The position numbers were made by a program, and so were the translations under genes. A DNA stretch of 64,000 nucleotides from Paraburkholderia kururiensis. GTDB taxonomy: Bacteria; Pseudomonadota; Gammaproteobacteria; Burkholderiales; Burkholderiaceae. The notes under the pieces are model-generated. The model was not told the origin of the DNA and searched no databases. It saw nothing but the letters and a program-made list of their open reading frames with translations. Every line of letters starts with the position of its first letter. Within the stretch, counting starts at the first letter, position 1. This document shows positions 44,086-52,331 of the stretch, in pieces. The stretch covers positions 6,324,001 to 6,388,000 of the forward strand of contig NZ_CP139965.1 in the NCBI RefSeq assembly GCF_034424375.1. Reading direction: 5' to 3'.

Positions 44086-45189
44086 CTAGCGTCCCGTGGC
44101 TTCGGCGGCGGCCGACGCGAGCGCTGCATCGAACGCTGCTTGCAGCACGGCCTGATCGAGGTCTTCGCCAATCAAGACGAAGCGGCTCGTACGCGTTTGG
44201 TGATCCATTTCGTCCTCACGCCAGCGGCGGTCGAAGTAGCTGTCGAAGCGGCGGCCCACGCCCTGAATGACGAGCCGCATCGGCGCGCCGGGCAGCGCCG
44301 CGAAGCCTTTCGCGCGATAGATGGTGTGGCGCTCCACGAGCGCGCCCAGCGCCGCGATGGCCGCGTCGCGCGTGGCCGGCGCGCCCGTCACGACGACGGA
44401 ATCGAAGTCGTCGTGATGGTGATGATCGGGGTCGTTCGACGAGCCGTGATGGTCGGGGCGTTGATCGATGGTCGCTTCGGAGGCGGCCGCGAGCCCGAGC
44501 AACGCCGGCAGCGCCAGCTGGCCGCCCTGCGCGCGCAGAATCTTCACGTGCGGCGGCAGTTCTTCGCGAATCAGCGCCTCCACGGCGGCCTGCTGCGCCT
44601 CGCCGATGAGGTCGATCTTGTTGAGCACGACGAGATCCGCGGCGCTCAGTTGATCTTCGAACAGTTCGTGCAGCGGCGACTCGTGATCGAGATTCGGATC
44701 GGCGCGGCGCTGCGCGTCCACGGCGTTGGGGTCCGCGGCGAACTGACCGCTCGCGGCGGCGGGTCCGTCCACCATCGTCACGACGGCGTCGACGGTGAAG
44801 CTGTTGCGAATGGCTGGCCAGTTGAAGGCCTGCACGAGCGGCTTGGGCAGCGCGAGCCCGGACGTTTCGATCAGCACGTGGTCGATCTGCGCGCGCCGCT
44901 CCACGAGCGCTTCCATCACGGGGAAGAATTCTTCCTGCACCGTGCAGCAGAGGCACCCGTTCGCGAGTTCGTAGAGCTGGCCTGCGCTTTCGTTGCCGCT
45001 TTCGTCGCAGCCGATGCCGCAGCCCTTCAGTATTTCGCCGTCGATGCCGAGTTCGCCGAACTCGTTCACGATGACGGCAATGCGCAGGCCGTTGGCCTCG
45101 CGAAGAATGTGACGCAGCAGCGTAGTCTTGCCGCTGCCGAGAAAGCCCGTAACGATGGTGACGGGAATCTTGCGCATGGGTTCTGACAT
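44086..45189 (-). CDS. cobW: CobW-type GTPase, metal chaperone for cobalamin synthesis
   Basis: 367 aa. G1 loop GFLGSGKTTLL at about 15-25, metal-binding GCLCC near 79-83, NKIDLIG as the G4 motif, a His-rich stretch (DPDHHHHDDFD) and the CobW C-terminal domain with RAKGFAALPG and RWREDE. CobW GTPases are thought to deliver Co(II) to the CobN chelatase, and cobN is the next gene. The start at 45189 begins the conserved N-terminus (VTIVTGFLG); a frame extending to 45363 only reads leader RNA. A cobalamin riboswitch lies at 45413-45664. Confidence 0.95.
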   Translation of the reverse strand: MSEPMRKIPVTIVTGFLGSGKTTLLRHILREANGLRIAVIVNEFGELGIDGEILKGCGIGCDESGNESAGQLYELANGCLCCTVQEEFFPVMEALVERRAQIDHVLIETSGLALPKPLVQAFNWPAIRNSFTVDAVVTMVDGPAAASGQFAADPNAVDAQRRADPNLDHESPLHELFEDQLSAADLVVLNKIDLIGEAQQAAVEALIREELPPHVKILRAQGGQLALPALLGLAAASEATIDQRPDHHGSSNDPDHHHHDDFDSVVVTGAPATRDAAIAALGALVERHTIYRAKGFAALPGAPMRLVIQGVGRRFDSYFDRRWREDEMDHQTRTSRFVLIGEDLDQAVLQAAFDAALASAAAEATGR

Positions 45190-45412
45190 GCGGGGCCTCG
45201 AGGGTTCGGGTAGTGGCCGTGCCACGCCGCACGATGCGCGCCTCAGGCGTCGCATGGAAGGTGCATGAAGCAACCAGACTGCCGATAGCCGACGAAGCCA
45301 CGCTGGAAAGCAGTCAGGCGCCCTGGCGGGTCGAGCCGATTGAGCAACGGCCGGCATGCGCATAACGCTGCCGACCCAGCGGAACGCCGCTCACCCGCAG
45401 CGCCCACTCTTC

Positions 45413-45664
45413 GCTCTGGCCGGTATCCGGGCTGGCGAAAGCGCCGCTTCACCTTCCCACGCGAGTGATGTTGTTTCTCGCGCAGTGGTTGCCTGCATGC
45501 GTGGCCTTGCGCGCATGCATCGAAGCCGGCTCCGCATCGCATGTCGCGATGCTTTCGCTTACCGTTGCGGGGGCAGCACAGTTTGGTTCGGACCGTGCGT
45601 CAATAGACGGCGAACCGCTGTTTCCCGTTTAACTGCGCGCGCAAGGAACGCGCGCGCGAGCACC
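45413..45664 (-). ncRNA. Cobalamin riboswitch upstream of cobW-cobN-chlI
   Basis: Read on the minus strand: GGTGC at 45664, a GC-rich hairpin arm (GCGCGCG/CGCGCGC), AACGGGAAACAGC near 45631, the core TGCCCCCGCAACGGTAAGC ending at 45557, ACCACTG near 45487, GTGGGAAGG near 45463 and AGCCCGGATACCGGCC ending at 45418. These are the adenosylcobalamin aptamer boxes in order. About 225 nt of leader separate it from cobW. Excess B12 should lower expression of the chaperone and the cobalt chelatase. Confidence 0.92.
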
Positions 45665-45834
45665 AGATCGCCACGGAGTGTAGGTGCCGCGACGGGCCGC
45701 GTCAAGGAAGCCGGAGGGGACGGCGAAGGGCCTGTGCTATCGTATGCGCCCGCCTGCGAAGGGGCGCGTGGTCGATCGGGCGTCCACGCCGGCCCATCGA
45801 AATCCAGCCATCAACCCAGCCGATTCAACCCAGC

Positions 45835-46365
45835 ATGAGCCGCCCTGCAATGCCGGATTCGTCGACCGACGCCAGCGACGGCGCCACACGCGGCCGCTCG
45901 CTCGTGCTCGGCATCGGCTGCCGGCGAGGGGTGTCGCTGGAGCAGATCGAGGTGGCGGTGTGGGCAGTGCTGGCCGACGTAGCGCGGCACGACGAGGCTG
46001 CACATCGCGCTTCGACATACATCGCCGAACACGTCGCCTGCATCGCCACCATCGACACGAAAGCACACGAGCCTGCCTTGCTCGCGTTCTGCGCGCGCCA
46101 CGCGTTGCCGCTGAAGGTCTTTTGCGCCGACGAGATCGCCGCGTGTCTGCGCAAGCATCCAGGTCTCGTGCAGTCGCCGGTCGTGCTCGCCCATGCCAGC
46201 GTGGCCGGCGTGTGCGAGCCGTGCGCGCTGCTCGCCGCGCCGGGCGGGCGCCTCGTTGCAGCCAAGCGCGCTTACGACGGCGTGACCGTCGCCATTGCCG
46301 ACACTCGCCGACAAGCAGGCATCGCGGCACAGCAGTTCATCCAGCCACCCATGAGGACACCATGA
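45835..46365 (+). CDS. cobE: CobE/CbiG C-terminal domain protein
   Basis: 176 aa. A stand-alone CobE/GbiG_C domain: LVLGIGCRRGVSLEQIEVAV, then CIATIDTKAHEPALLAFCA, VAGVCEPCALLAAPGGRLV and DGVTVAIA. CobE is needed for cobalamin synthesis in aerobic producers, but its reaction is not settled. The CbiG-CobJ protein of this locus carries only a degenerate version of the same domain, so this copy may complete it. The ATG at 45835 is the best start; there is no clear ribosome site. The stop overlaps cobO by 4 nt. I see no riboswitch in front of this unit. Confidence 0.88.
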   Translation: MSRPAMPDSSTDASDGATRGRSLVLGIGCRRGVSLEQIEVAVWAVLADVARHDEAAHRASTYIAEHVACIATIDTKAHEPALLAFCARHALPLKVFCADEIAACLRKHPGLVQSPVVLAHASVAGVCEPCALLAAPGGRLVAAKRAYDGVTVAIADTRRQAGIAAQQFIQPPMRTP

Positions 46366-46964
46366 AGACCGATCCCGACTCGCATCAGCGCATGACGCAA
46401 CGGCGCCGCGAAGGGCACGAGAAGAAGCAGGCGGCGGCCACCGTCGAAAAGGGTTTGCTGATCGTGCACACCGGCAACGGCAAGGGCAAGAGCACCGCCG
46501 CCTTCGGCATGGGCGTGCGCATGCTGGGCCACGGCCAGCGCCTGGGCGTCGTGCAGTTCATCAAGGGCGCGCTGCACACGTCGGAGCGCGACTTCCTCGG
46601 CGCGCATCCGCAGTGCGATTTCGTCACGATGGGCGACGGCTACACCTGGAACACGCAGAACCGCGACGCCGACATCGCCACCGCGCGCAAGGGGTGGAAC
46701 GAGGCCGTACGCATGATCGAAAGCGGCGAGTACTGCATGGTGATTCTCGACGAGCTGAACACGGTGCTGAAGTACGAATACCTGCCGCTCGACGAAGTGC
46801 TCGCGGTGCTGCAGGCGCGCGATGCGGCGCTGCATGTGGTCGTGACGGGCCGCCACGCGCCGGACGCGCTTGTCGATGCCGCCGACCTCGTCACCGAAAT
46901 GCGGCTCGTCAAGCACCCGTATCGCGAGCAGGGCGTGAAGGCACAGCGCGGCGTGGAGTTCTGA
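46362..46964 (+). CDS. cobO: Cob(I)yrinic acid a,c-diamide adenosyltransferase
   Basis: 200 aa. CobO/CobA/BtuR type: P-loop HTGNGKGKSTAAFGMG near residues 37-52, VVQFIKGALHTSERDFL, and the motif ILDELNTVLKYEYLPLDEV. It transfers the adenosyl group of ATP to the corrinoid cobalt. The start overlaps the cobE stop (ATGA), and cobB begins 1 nt after its stop. Confidence 0.96.
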   Translation: MKTDPDSHQRMTQRRREGHEKKQAAATVEKGLLIVHTGNGKGKSTAAFGMGVRMLGHGQRLGVVQFIKGALHTSERDFLGAHPQCDFVTMGDGYTWNTQNRDADIATARKGWNEAVRMIESGEYCMVILDELNTVLKYEYLPLDEVLAVLQARDAALHVVVTGRHAPDALVDAADLVTEMRLVKHPYREQGVKAQRGVEF

Positions 46965-46965
46965 G

Positions 46966-48291
46966 GTGACGCCTGTGCAGGACATGCAGCTTCGGCCGCG
47001 CTGCCCCGCCCTCTTCGTGAGCGCGCCCGCCTCGGGCCAGGGCAAGACCACGATCACCGCCGGCCTGGCCCGCCTGCATCGACGCGCCGGCCGCCGCGTG
47101 CGCGTCTTCAAGACCGGCCCGGACTTTCTCGACCCGATGATTCTCGCGTGCGCGAGCGGCGCGCCCGTGCAAACGCTGGACCTCTGGATGGTGGGCGAAG
47201 CGGCGTGCCGTCGACTGCTGGCCGAGGCGGCGCGCGAAGCCGACCTGATCCTGATCGAAGGCGTGATGGGCCTGTTCGACGGCACGCCCTCCAGCGCAGA
47301 CCTCGCCGCCACCTTCAACGTGCCCGTGGCCGCCGTGATTTCAGCGAAAGCGATGGCGCAGACCTTCGGCGCCGTCGCCTTCGGCCTTGCGCGCTTTCGG
47401 GCCGACGTGCCGTTCTACGGCGTGCTCGCGAACCACGTGGGCTCGGCGCGTCATGCGCAGATGCTGGAAAGCGCCCTGCCCGACCCCATCCGTTGGCTCG
47501 GCCACGTGGCGCCGGCCGCGCAGATGGCCCTACCCGACCGGCACCTGGGCCTGCATCAGGCCGATGAAATAGACGACCTCGAAGCGCGCATCGAACGTGC
47601 GGCGGATGCGCTGGCCGATACCGCGCTGGCTCAGTTGCCGCCCGCCGTGGAATTCGCGGCCGAGCCTTGCGAGGCGTTGCCGCCGCTGCTCGCGGGCCGG
47701 CATATCGCCGTGGCGCGCGACGCCGCGTTCTCGTTCATCTATCCCGCGAACCTCGCGCTGCTCGACGCGCTGGGCGCGCGCGTGAGCTTCGTATCGCCGC
47801 TCGCGGACGAACCCGTGCCCGACACCGCCGATGCGCTGTACCTGCCGGGCGGCTACCCCGAACTGCACGCGGCGACGCTGGCGGGCAATATGTACACCGG
47901 GGCGTCCATTCGCGCGCACGCGGCAAAACACAAGCCGATCGTCGCGGAATGCGGCGGCATGTTGTATCTCCTGGAAACGCTCACCGACGTGGAAGGCGAA
48001 TCGACGCCCATGCTCGGTCTGCTGCCCGGCCACGCCGCGATGCAGGCGCGGCTCGCGGCACTCGGCATGCAGGCGCTCGACACGAAGCACGGCACGCTCA
48101 CAGGGCACACGTTCCACTACTCGCGCATGACGACGCCGCTTGCGCCGCAGCGCTACACGCGCCATGCGCAAAGCGATGCCCAGGGCGAACCGGTATGGCG
48201 GCATGGGTCCGTCTTCGCGACCTACATGCATGGCTACTGGCCGTCGAATCCGGCGCTGATTGCTGCGCTCTTTCGAGGCGAGGCGTTCTGA
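46966..48291 (+). CDS. cobB: Cobyrinate/hydrogenobyrinate a,c-diamide synthase
   Basis: 441 aa. N-terminal dethiobiotin-synthase-like ATPase (SAPASGQGKTTITAGLARLH, FKTGPDFLDPMIL, EGVMGLFDG) and a C-terminal class-I glutaminase domain with LPGGYPELHAATLAGN and the nucleophile region VAECGGMLYLLE. It amidates the a and c carboxylates using glutamine, before cobalt insertion by CobN. The GTG at 46966 is favoured by its position 1 nt after cobO; a Met six codons later is an alternative. A 7-bp hairpin at 48297-48319 may end the transcript. Confidence 0.95.
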   Translation: MTPVQDMQLRPRCPALFVSAPASGQGKTTITAGLARLHRRAGRRVRVFKTGPDFLDPMILACASGAPVQTLDLWMVGEAACRRLLAEAAREADLILIEGVMGLFDGTPSSADLAATFNVPVAAVISAKAMAQTFGAVAFGLARFRADVPFYGVLANHVGSARHAQMLESALPDPIRWLGHVAPAAQMALPDRHLGLHQADEIDDLEARIERAADALADTALAQLPPAVEFAAEPCEALPPLLAGRHIAVARDAAFSFIYPANLALLDALGARVSFVSPLADEPVPDTADALYLPGGYPELHAATLAGNMYTGASIRAHAAKHKPIVAECGGMLYLLETLTDVEGESTPMLGLLPGHAAMQARLAALGMQALDTKHGTLTGHTFHYSRMTTPLAPQRYTRHAQSDAQGEPVWRHGSVFATYMHGYWPSNPALIAALFRGEAF

Positions 48292-48336
48292 CGGCGGCAG
48301 CGGTGGCGGCAGCCGCTGCACGCTTTCACTGCACGC

Positions 48337-48633
48337 TCACGCGTCGAGCCCATCCACCTCGTCGTGCCCCTGGCGGCCCGCGAAGAGGTCGTCCACGAAG
48401 CGCTGCCCCGCGGTGAAGCCGGCCATCAACGCCGTGCTGGCGCTGTCGAAGGGGCGGTCGTTATCGTCGGACAAGTTCCATGCAGGAAACGCGCGGGACG
48501 ACATTTCGTGGCGCACGCACACGATAGCGAGATAGCCCGTTCGGACCAGCACCGTGCCGCCGACGATGGCGTCCGGCAAGCTGTCCGCCTCGACGGTAAT
48601 TTCATAGCCCCGATATTGATAGACGCGCTGCAT
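48337..48633 (-). CDS. Small conserved-looking hypothetical protein
   Basis: 98 aa. A GGGAGGA ribosome site lies 4-6 nt before the ATG, which supports translation. The sequence starts MQRVYQYRGYEITVEAD and has features of small beta-rich cytoplasmic proteins found in Burkholderia-type genomes, with no signal peptide or membrane helix. I cannot assign a function. It converges on cobB, so it is not part of the cobalamin units. Confidence 0.65.
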   Translation of the reverse strand: MQRVYQYRGYEITVEADSLPDAIVGGTVLVRTGYLAIVCVRHEMSSRAFPAWNLSDDNDRPFDSASTALMAGFTAGQRFVDDLFAGRQGHDEVDGLDA

Positions 48634-49290
48634 TTCTTCCTCCCATGCAGCACAGTGTAGGTCGCCAGAAAGCGCATGGCGAAAAGAATTGCGGCGCTCG
48701 CGACTCGAGCTTCAATGCATGCGCGGGTGAATCGGCGGCCGGTAATTCGCGGCGAATCGCTTTACCGGCATCACGCGAATACCCGGCATGGATTCATCGA
48801 TTTCAAAGAAAAGCGCGGTGGGGAAATCGCGTCCGGTATATCGCGCGCAAGCCATGATCCGCGTAAATGGCAGTCGCCCATGCCATATCGAATTCCCAAG
48901 CGCCATTTCCGCGCCGATGAAAATGGCAGCCGCCACGTTTTCAGGTCGCGGCAAGCGGAATCGCAGAACGGCTTGCCGATGCACTGCCGCGCCATCCACC
49001 ACCACTGCTCCCGCTCACATCGGCCCCTGACAATAGAGGCAGACAAATGGCGTCTTTTCTCGCCGGCGCCTTGTCGCATTTAACCTCTCCCTTAAAGCGT
49101 TTAACCGAATTGTCATATAGGGACCTCATCCCAGATTCTGAGCAAATTCGACGCCATTCCCGCCGCCTGCCATCGTACTTTTACAGCTTTCGCCCTGCGG
49201 CTTATTCAATGTTTCCCATGTCTTTCTCGAATCTTTCATAAAGCGACCGTATCTTGCTCGCTTTCTTGACAACGACCCGGGAATCACACC
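48634..49290. other. 657-bp intergenic region of lower GC
   Basis: No convincing gene is seen on either strand; open frames here lack ribosome sites and family features. The region is visibly richer in A and T than its surroundings. AAATGGCAGTCGCC (from 48866) and AAATGGCAGCCGCC (from 48920) form a loose direct repeat. The last 200 bp must hold the phosphatase promoter. I looked for a Pho box around TTGTCATATAG (near 49111) and did not find the second half-site. Confidence 0.4.
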
Positions 49291-51267
49291 ATGCCCGTGC
49301 ACCGCACGCCACGCTTCTTTTCGCCTCACGCTTTCGCACTCGCTGTCGCCGTCTCGTTTCTCGTCGCTGCCTGCGGCGGGAGCGGCGTAAGCGACAACGC
49401 GCCGCCCGCCACCGTCGCGAAGGTGCCGTCGCCGCCGGCCGACCCGGGCTTCGTGGACAGCGCGCCGGTGCAGGCCAACGTGCTCGCCTTCGTCGACAAC
49501 GCCGCCACCAACCAGCGCGGCGACGCGCGCTACGCCACGATGAGCACGAACGCCGGCGTGCGCGTGCTGAACGGCTTCCGCTCGCTCTGGCAACCGCTCA
49601 CGGATCTGGTGGATGCCGGCGTGACGGCGCCCGCCGTCGGCAGCTTCCCCGCCATCACGGCCTCCACGTGGACGGGCCTGCCGAACGACGGCACGCCGAA
49701 CGGCACCGCACTCAATCCCACGGTGCTCAACGCGAACATCCAGTACGTGGTGGGCGCCACCACGCAGCGCACCGCGGCCCAAGCCTCGGCCGCCTACTTC
49801 GACGACCGCCGCGGCAAGGGCTACAGCGTCACGGACGGCATGGGTCCGCTCACCACCGCGTGGCGCACGGCAGCGCAACAGACCACGAGCATCACCACGA
49901 TTCCCGCCGACGCCACCACGACGCTCTACAACGACAGCGGCAACAACACGGGCGTGGGCGGCAGCGCGAACGCGCAGTTCGGCGCCGTGGTGGACCTCGT
50001 CAACGCAATGGGCACGAACGGTTCCACGGAACCCGCGAAGCGCTTCTACAAGTACGAGCGGCCGTACCGCTGGAGTTCGAGTGTCGTCGTCGTGCCCGCG
50101 CTCGTGCCGGCGGAAAGCACCACGCCCGCAACAGATGGCGGCTTCCCGAGCGGCCACGCTGCGGAAGCCATGCGCGACGCGCTCGCCATGGCCTACGTGG
50201 TGCCCGAGCGCTACCAGGAAATGCTGAGCCGCGGGCTCGAGCTGGGCGAGAACCGCATCTTCGCGGGCATGCATTCGCCGCTCGACGTGATGGGCGGACG
50301 CATACTCGCCGAAGCCGTGGTGGCGGCGAATCTCTCCGATCCGACCAACGCCACGCTCAAGCAGACGGCCGTCTCGCTCGCGCATGCCACGCTCTACGCG
50401 GCCACCGGCACGACCGCGGCCACCTTCCCCGCGTTCGCGGAGTCGGGCACGACGGCCACGGACCGCTTCGCCGACTACGCCACCAACAAGGCCAACTATC
50501 TGCGCCGCCTGACCTACGGCTTCACGCCCATCGCCGCGACCACTTCGGCGCCCGTCGTGCCGAAGGGCGCCGAAGTGCTGCTGGAAACGCGCCTGCCCTA
50601 CCTCAGCGCCGACCAGCGCCGCGTGGTGCTGAAAACGACCGAACTCGCTTCGGGCTACCCGCTCCTCGACGACGCCGAAGGCTGGGGCCGCCTCAACCTC
50701 TTCGCCGCGGCCGACGGATACGGCCAGTTCTCCGGCAACGTCAGCGTGACGATGGACGCAAGCCAGGGCGGCTTCAACGCAGCCGACACCTGGCGCAACG
50801 ACATCGGCGGCAGCGGCAAGCTCACTTTCGCGGGCACGGGCACGCTGACGCTGGCGGGCACGAACAGCTATAGCGGCGGCACCGAAGTCCAGGGCGGCAC
50901 GCTCGCGGCCGCGTCGCCGCAGGCCTTCGGCGCCGGCGACGTCTACGCGAGCGGCGGCACCGTGGTCATCCGGACGGGCACGCGCATGAGCATCAACGGG
51001 CAGTACACGCAGTTGAAGAACGCCACGCTCGAACTGGATCGCGGCGCGGGCGACACGGGCCGGCTCGCCGTGGCGGGGCTCACCACCTTCGTGGGCGGCA
51101 CGTTGCACGTGAAGTTCGCGGCGGGTGCCGCGCCGAAGGTGGGCGACATCGTTCCGCTGATCGACAGCGCGCAGTTGCAGGGGCGCTTCGATTCGGTCGT
51201 GGTGGACGGCTTCAAGGTGACGCCGCTCTACAACTCGGGCGGCGTGTCGGTGCGCATCGACGGTTGA
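49291..51267 (+). CDS. PAP2-type acid phosphatase lipoprotein with autotransporter-associated repeat
   Basis: 658 aa. A lipoprotein signal (SFLVAACGG, lipidated Cys near residue 29) precedes a class-A acid phosphatase/vanadium haloperoxidase-type domain. The three active-site motifs are KYERPYR near 252-258, FPSGHAAE near 284 and RIFAGMHSPLD near 322-332. From about residue 510 the sequence turns into a beta-helix repeat typical of autotransporter passengers (GTLTLAGTNSYSGGTEVQGG, LAAASPQAFGAGDV), but no translocator barrel follows. The phosphatase would act on the cell surface or in the periplasm. It is monocistronic and followed by a strong hairpin. Confidence 0.85.
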   Translation: MPVHRTPRFFSPHAFALAVAVSFLVAACGGSGVSDNAPPATVAKVPSPPADPGFVDSAPVQANVLAFVDNAATNQRGDARYATMSTNAGVRVLNGFRSLWQPLTDLVDAGVTAPAVGSFPAITASTWTGLPNDGTPNGTALNPTVLNANIQYVVGATTQRTAAQASAAYFDDRRGKGYSVTDGMGPLTTAWRTAAQQTTSITTIPADATTTLYNDSGNNTGVGGSANAQFGAVVDLVNAMGTNGSTEPAKRFYKYERPYRWSSSVVVVPALVPAESTTPATDGGFPSGHAAEAMRDALAMAYVVPERYQEMLSRGLELGENRIFAGMHSPLDVMGGRILAEAVVAANLSDPTNATLKQTAVSLAHATLYAATGTTAATFPAFAESGTTATDRFADYATNKANYLRRLTYGFTPIAATTSAPVVPKGAEVLLETRLPYLSADQRRVVLKTTELASGYPLLDDAEGWGRLNLFAAADGYGQFSGNVSVTMDASQGGFNAADTWRNDIGGSGKLTFAGTGTLTLAGTNSYSGGTEVQGGTLAAASPQAFGAGDVYASGGTVVIRTGTRMSINGQYTQLKNATLELDRGAGDTGRLAVAGLTTFVGGTLHVKFAAGAAPKVGDIVPLIDSAQLQGRFDSVVVDGFKVTPLYNSGGVSVRIDG

Positions 51268-51402
51268 GGCGCGGCACGGATGACGTCGTCGGCAGCGTCG
51301 ATGTGTCGTCACGCTGCCGATAGGCGATAACCGTTAGCCGCTGGCGGCGACCGGCCTCGCGCCCGCCGCCGCGCGAATCACCCTTCACGCCGTAGCCTCT
51401 TC

Positions 51403-51430
51403 GAGGCGGCCCGATAGCCGGGGCCGCCTC
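51403..51430 (+). terminator. 10-bp perfect hairpin after the phosphatase gene
   Basis: GAGGCGGCCC (51403-51412) pairs perfectly with GGGCCGCCTC (51421-51430) around an 8-nt loop. A pyrimidine-only tract (51432-51464) follows instead of a pure T-run. It probably ends the phosphatase transcript 135 bp after the stop, before the GntR promoter. Confidence 0.6.
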
Positions 51431-51507
51431 GCCTTCCTCTTCCTCTCCCTTCCCCCTTTCCTCCGTCAAGCCCCGCCGTAAAGGGTTATCCCGAATGTCG
51501 TCGTGGG

Positions 51508-51523
51508 TACAAATTTGTATGAT
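51508..51523 (+). promoter_or_regulatory. Palindromic operator TACAAATTTGTA overlapping a -10 element
   Basis: TACAAATTTGTA (51508-51519) is a perfect 12-bp palindrome. TATGAT at 51518-51523 is a good -10 hexamer, so the operator abuts and overlaps the probable promoter of the GntR-ltnD-otnK-otnC-otnI-denD operon. FCD-type GntR proteins bind short palindromes of this kind, which predicts autoregulation of the operon. Confidence 0.6.
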
Positions 51524-51551
51524 GACCACATCACCCGATCACCTGAGCACC

Positions 51552-52259
51552 ATGTTCGAAACCATTTCGTCGCCCGCCATGAGCGAGCGCGTCGCCCAGC
51601 AACTGCTCGCGCAGATCGACGCCGGCAGCTTCAACAGCACCGGCAAGCTGCCCACGGAAGCCGTGCTCGCGCGCGAATTCGGCGTGAGCCGCACGGTAAT
51701 CCGCGAGGCCGTTTCGCGGCTCAAAAGCGAAGGCGTGGTCGAGCCGCGCCAGGGCAGCGGCGTCTATATCGCGCGGCACGCAGCCATCCGGCCGCTGCGC
51801 ATCGATTACGCGGAAGCCGTGGAGTCGTCGGGGTCGCTCGCGCATCTGCTCGCCGTGCGCCGCGCCATCGAAGCCGAGGTGGCCGCCGAGGCGGCCCTCC
51901 ACTGCACCGCCGCGGGCATGGACGAGATCGACGCCGCCCTGCATCGCATCGAAGAAGCCGTGGCCGAAGGCCGCGACGGCGTGGCCGAAGATATGGCGTT
52001 TCATCGCGCCATCGCGGTCGTGACGGGCAACCCGTATTTCCTCAAGACGCTCTCGTTTCTGAACCAATACCTCGAAGCGGGCATGAAGGTGACGCGCGGC
52101 AACGAAGCCACGCGCGAGGACTTTTCGCGGCAGGTCCGCGAAGAGCACGCGGCCATCGTGGACGCGATTCGCTCGCGCGACCCCATGGCCGCGCGCAACG
52201 CCGCACGCACCCATCTGTACAACGCAGCGCGCCGCCTCGCGGAAGCCGGCATCAGCTGA
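51552..52259 (+). CDS. GntR-family regulator, FadR/FCD subfamily, of the tetronate operon
   Basis: 235 aa. The winged HTH (about 10-75; GKLPTEAVLAREFGVSRTVI is the key helix) is followed by an FCD all-helical sensor domain with metal/ligand-type residues (EDMAFHRAIAVVTGN, EEHAAIVDAIRSRD). The start at 51552 is chosen because the promoter -10 (51518-51523) and operator would lie inside a longer frame. As first gene of the operon it is probably a repressor relieved by threonate, erythronate or a pathway intermediate. Confidence 0.9.
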   Translation: MFETISSPAMSERVAQQLLAQIDAGSFNSTGKLPTEAVLAREFGVSRTVIREAVSRLKSEGVVEPRQGSGVYIARHAAIRPLRIDYAEAVESSGSLAHLLAVRRAIEAEVAAEAALHCTAAGMDEIDAALHRIEEAVAEGRDGVAEDMAFHRAIAVVTGNPYFLKTLSFLNQYLEAGMKVTRGNEATREDFSRQVREEHAAIVDAIRSRDPMAARNAARTHLYNAARRLAEAGIS

Positions 52260-52331
52260 GCGCACGAAACCCGCCCAATCCGGCGGCGACGACGCGCCGC
52301 CCTCACTCTTGCGAATCGATCGGGATCTGCC

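Noticed and set aside
40291..45186. A 1631-codon open frame on the plus strand, antisense to cobN and cobW
   Set aside because: It is an exact antisense shadow of two well-supported genes. High GC at third positions keeps the opposite strand free of stops. It has no family features, being full of Arg, His and Ala.
45190..45363. Extension of the CobW frame by 58 codons to a start at 45363
   Set aside because: The conserved CobW N-terminus begins at 45189, and the extension reads through riboswitch leader RNA without similarity.
49105..49135. Possible Pho box around TTGTCATATAG upstream of the acid phosphatase
   Set aside because: Only one half-site matches. The second CTGTCAT-like repeat at 11-bp spacing is absent.
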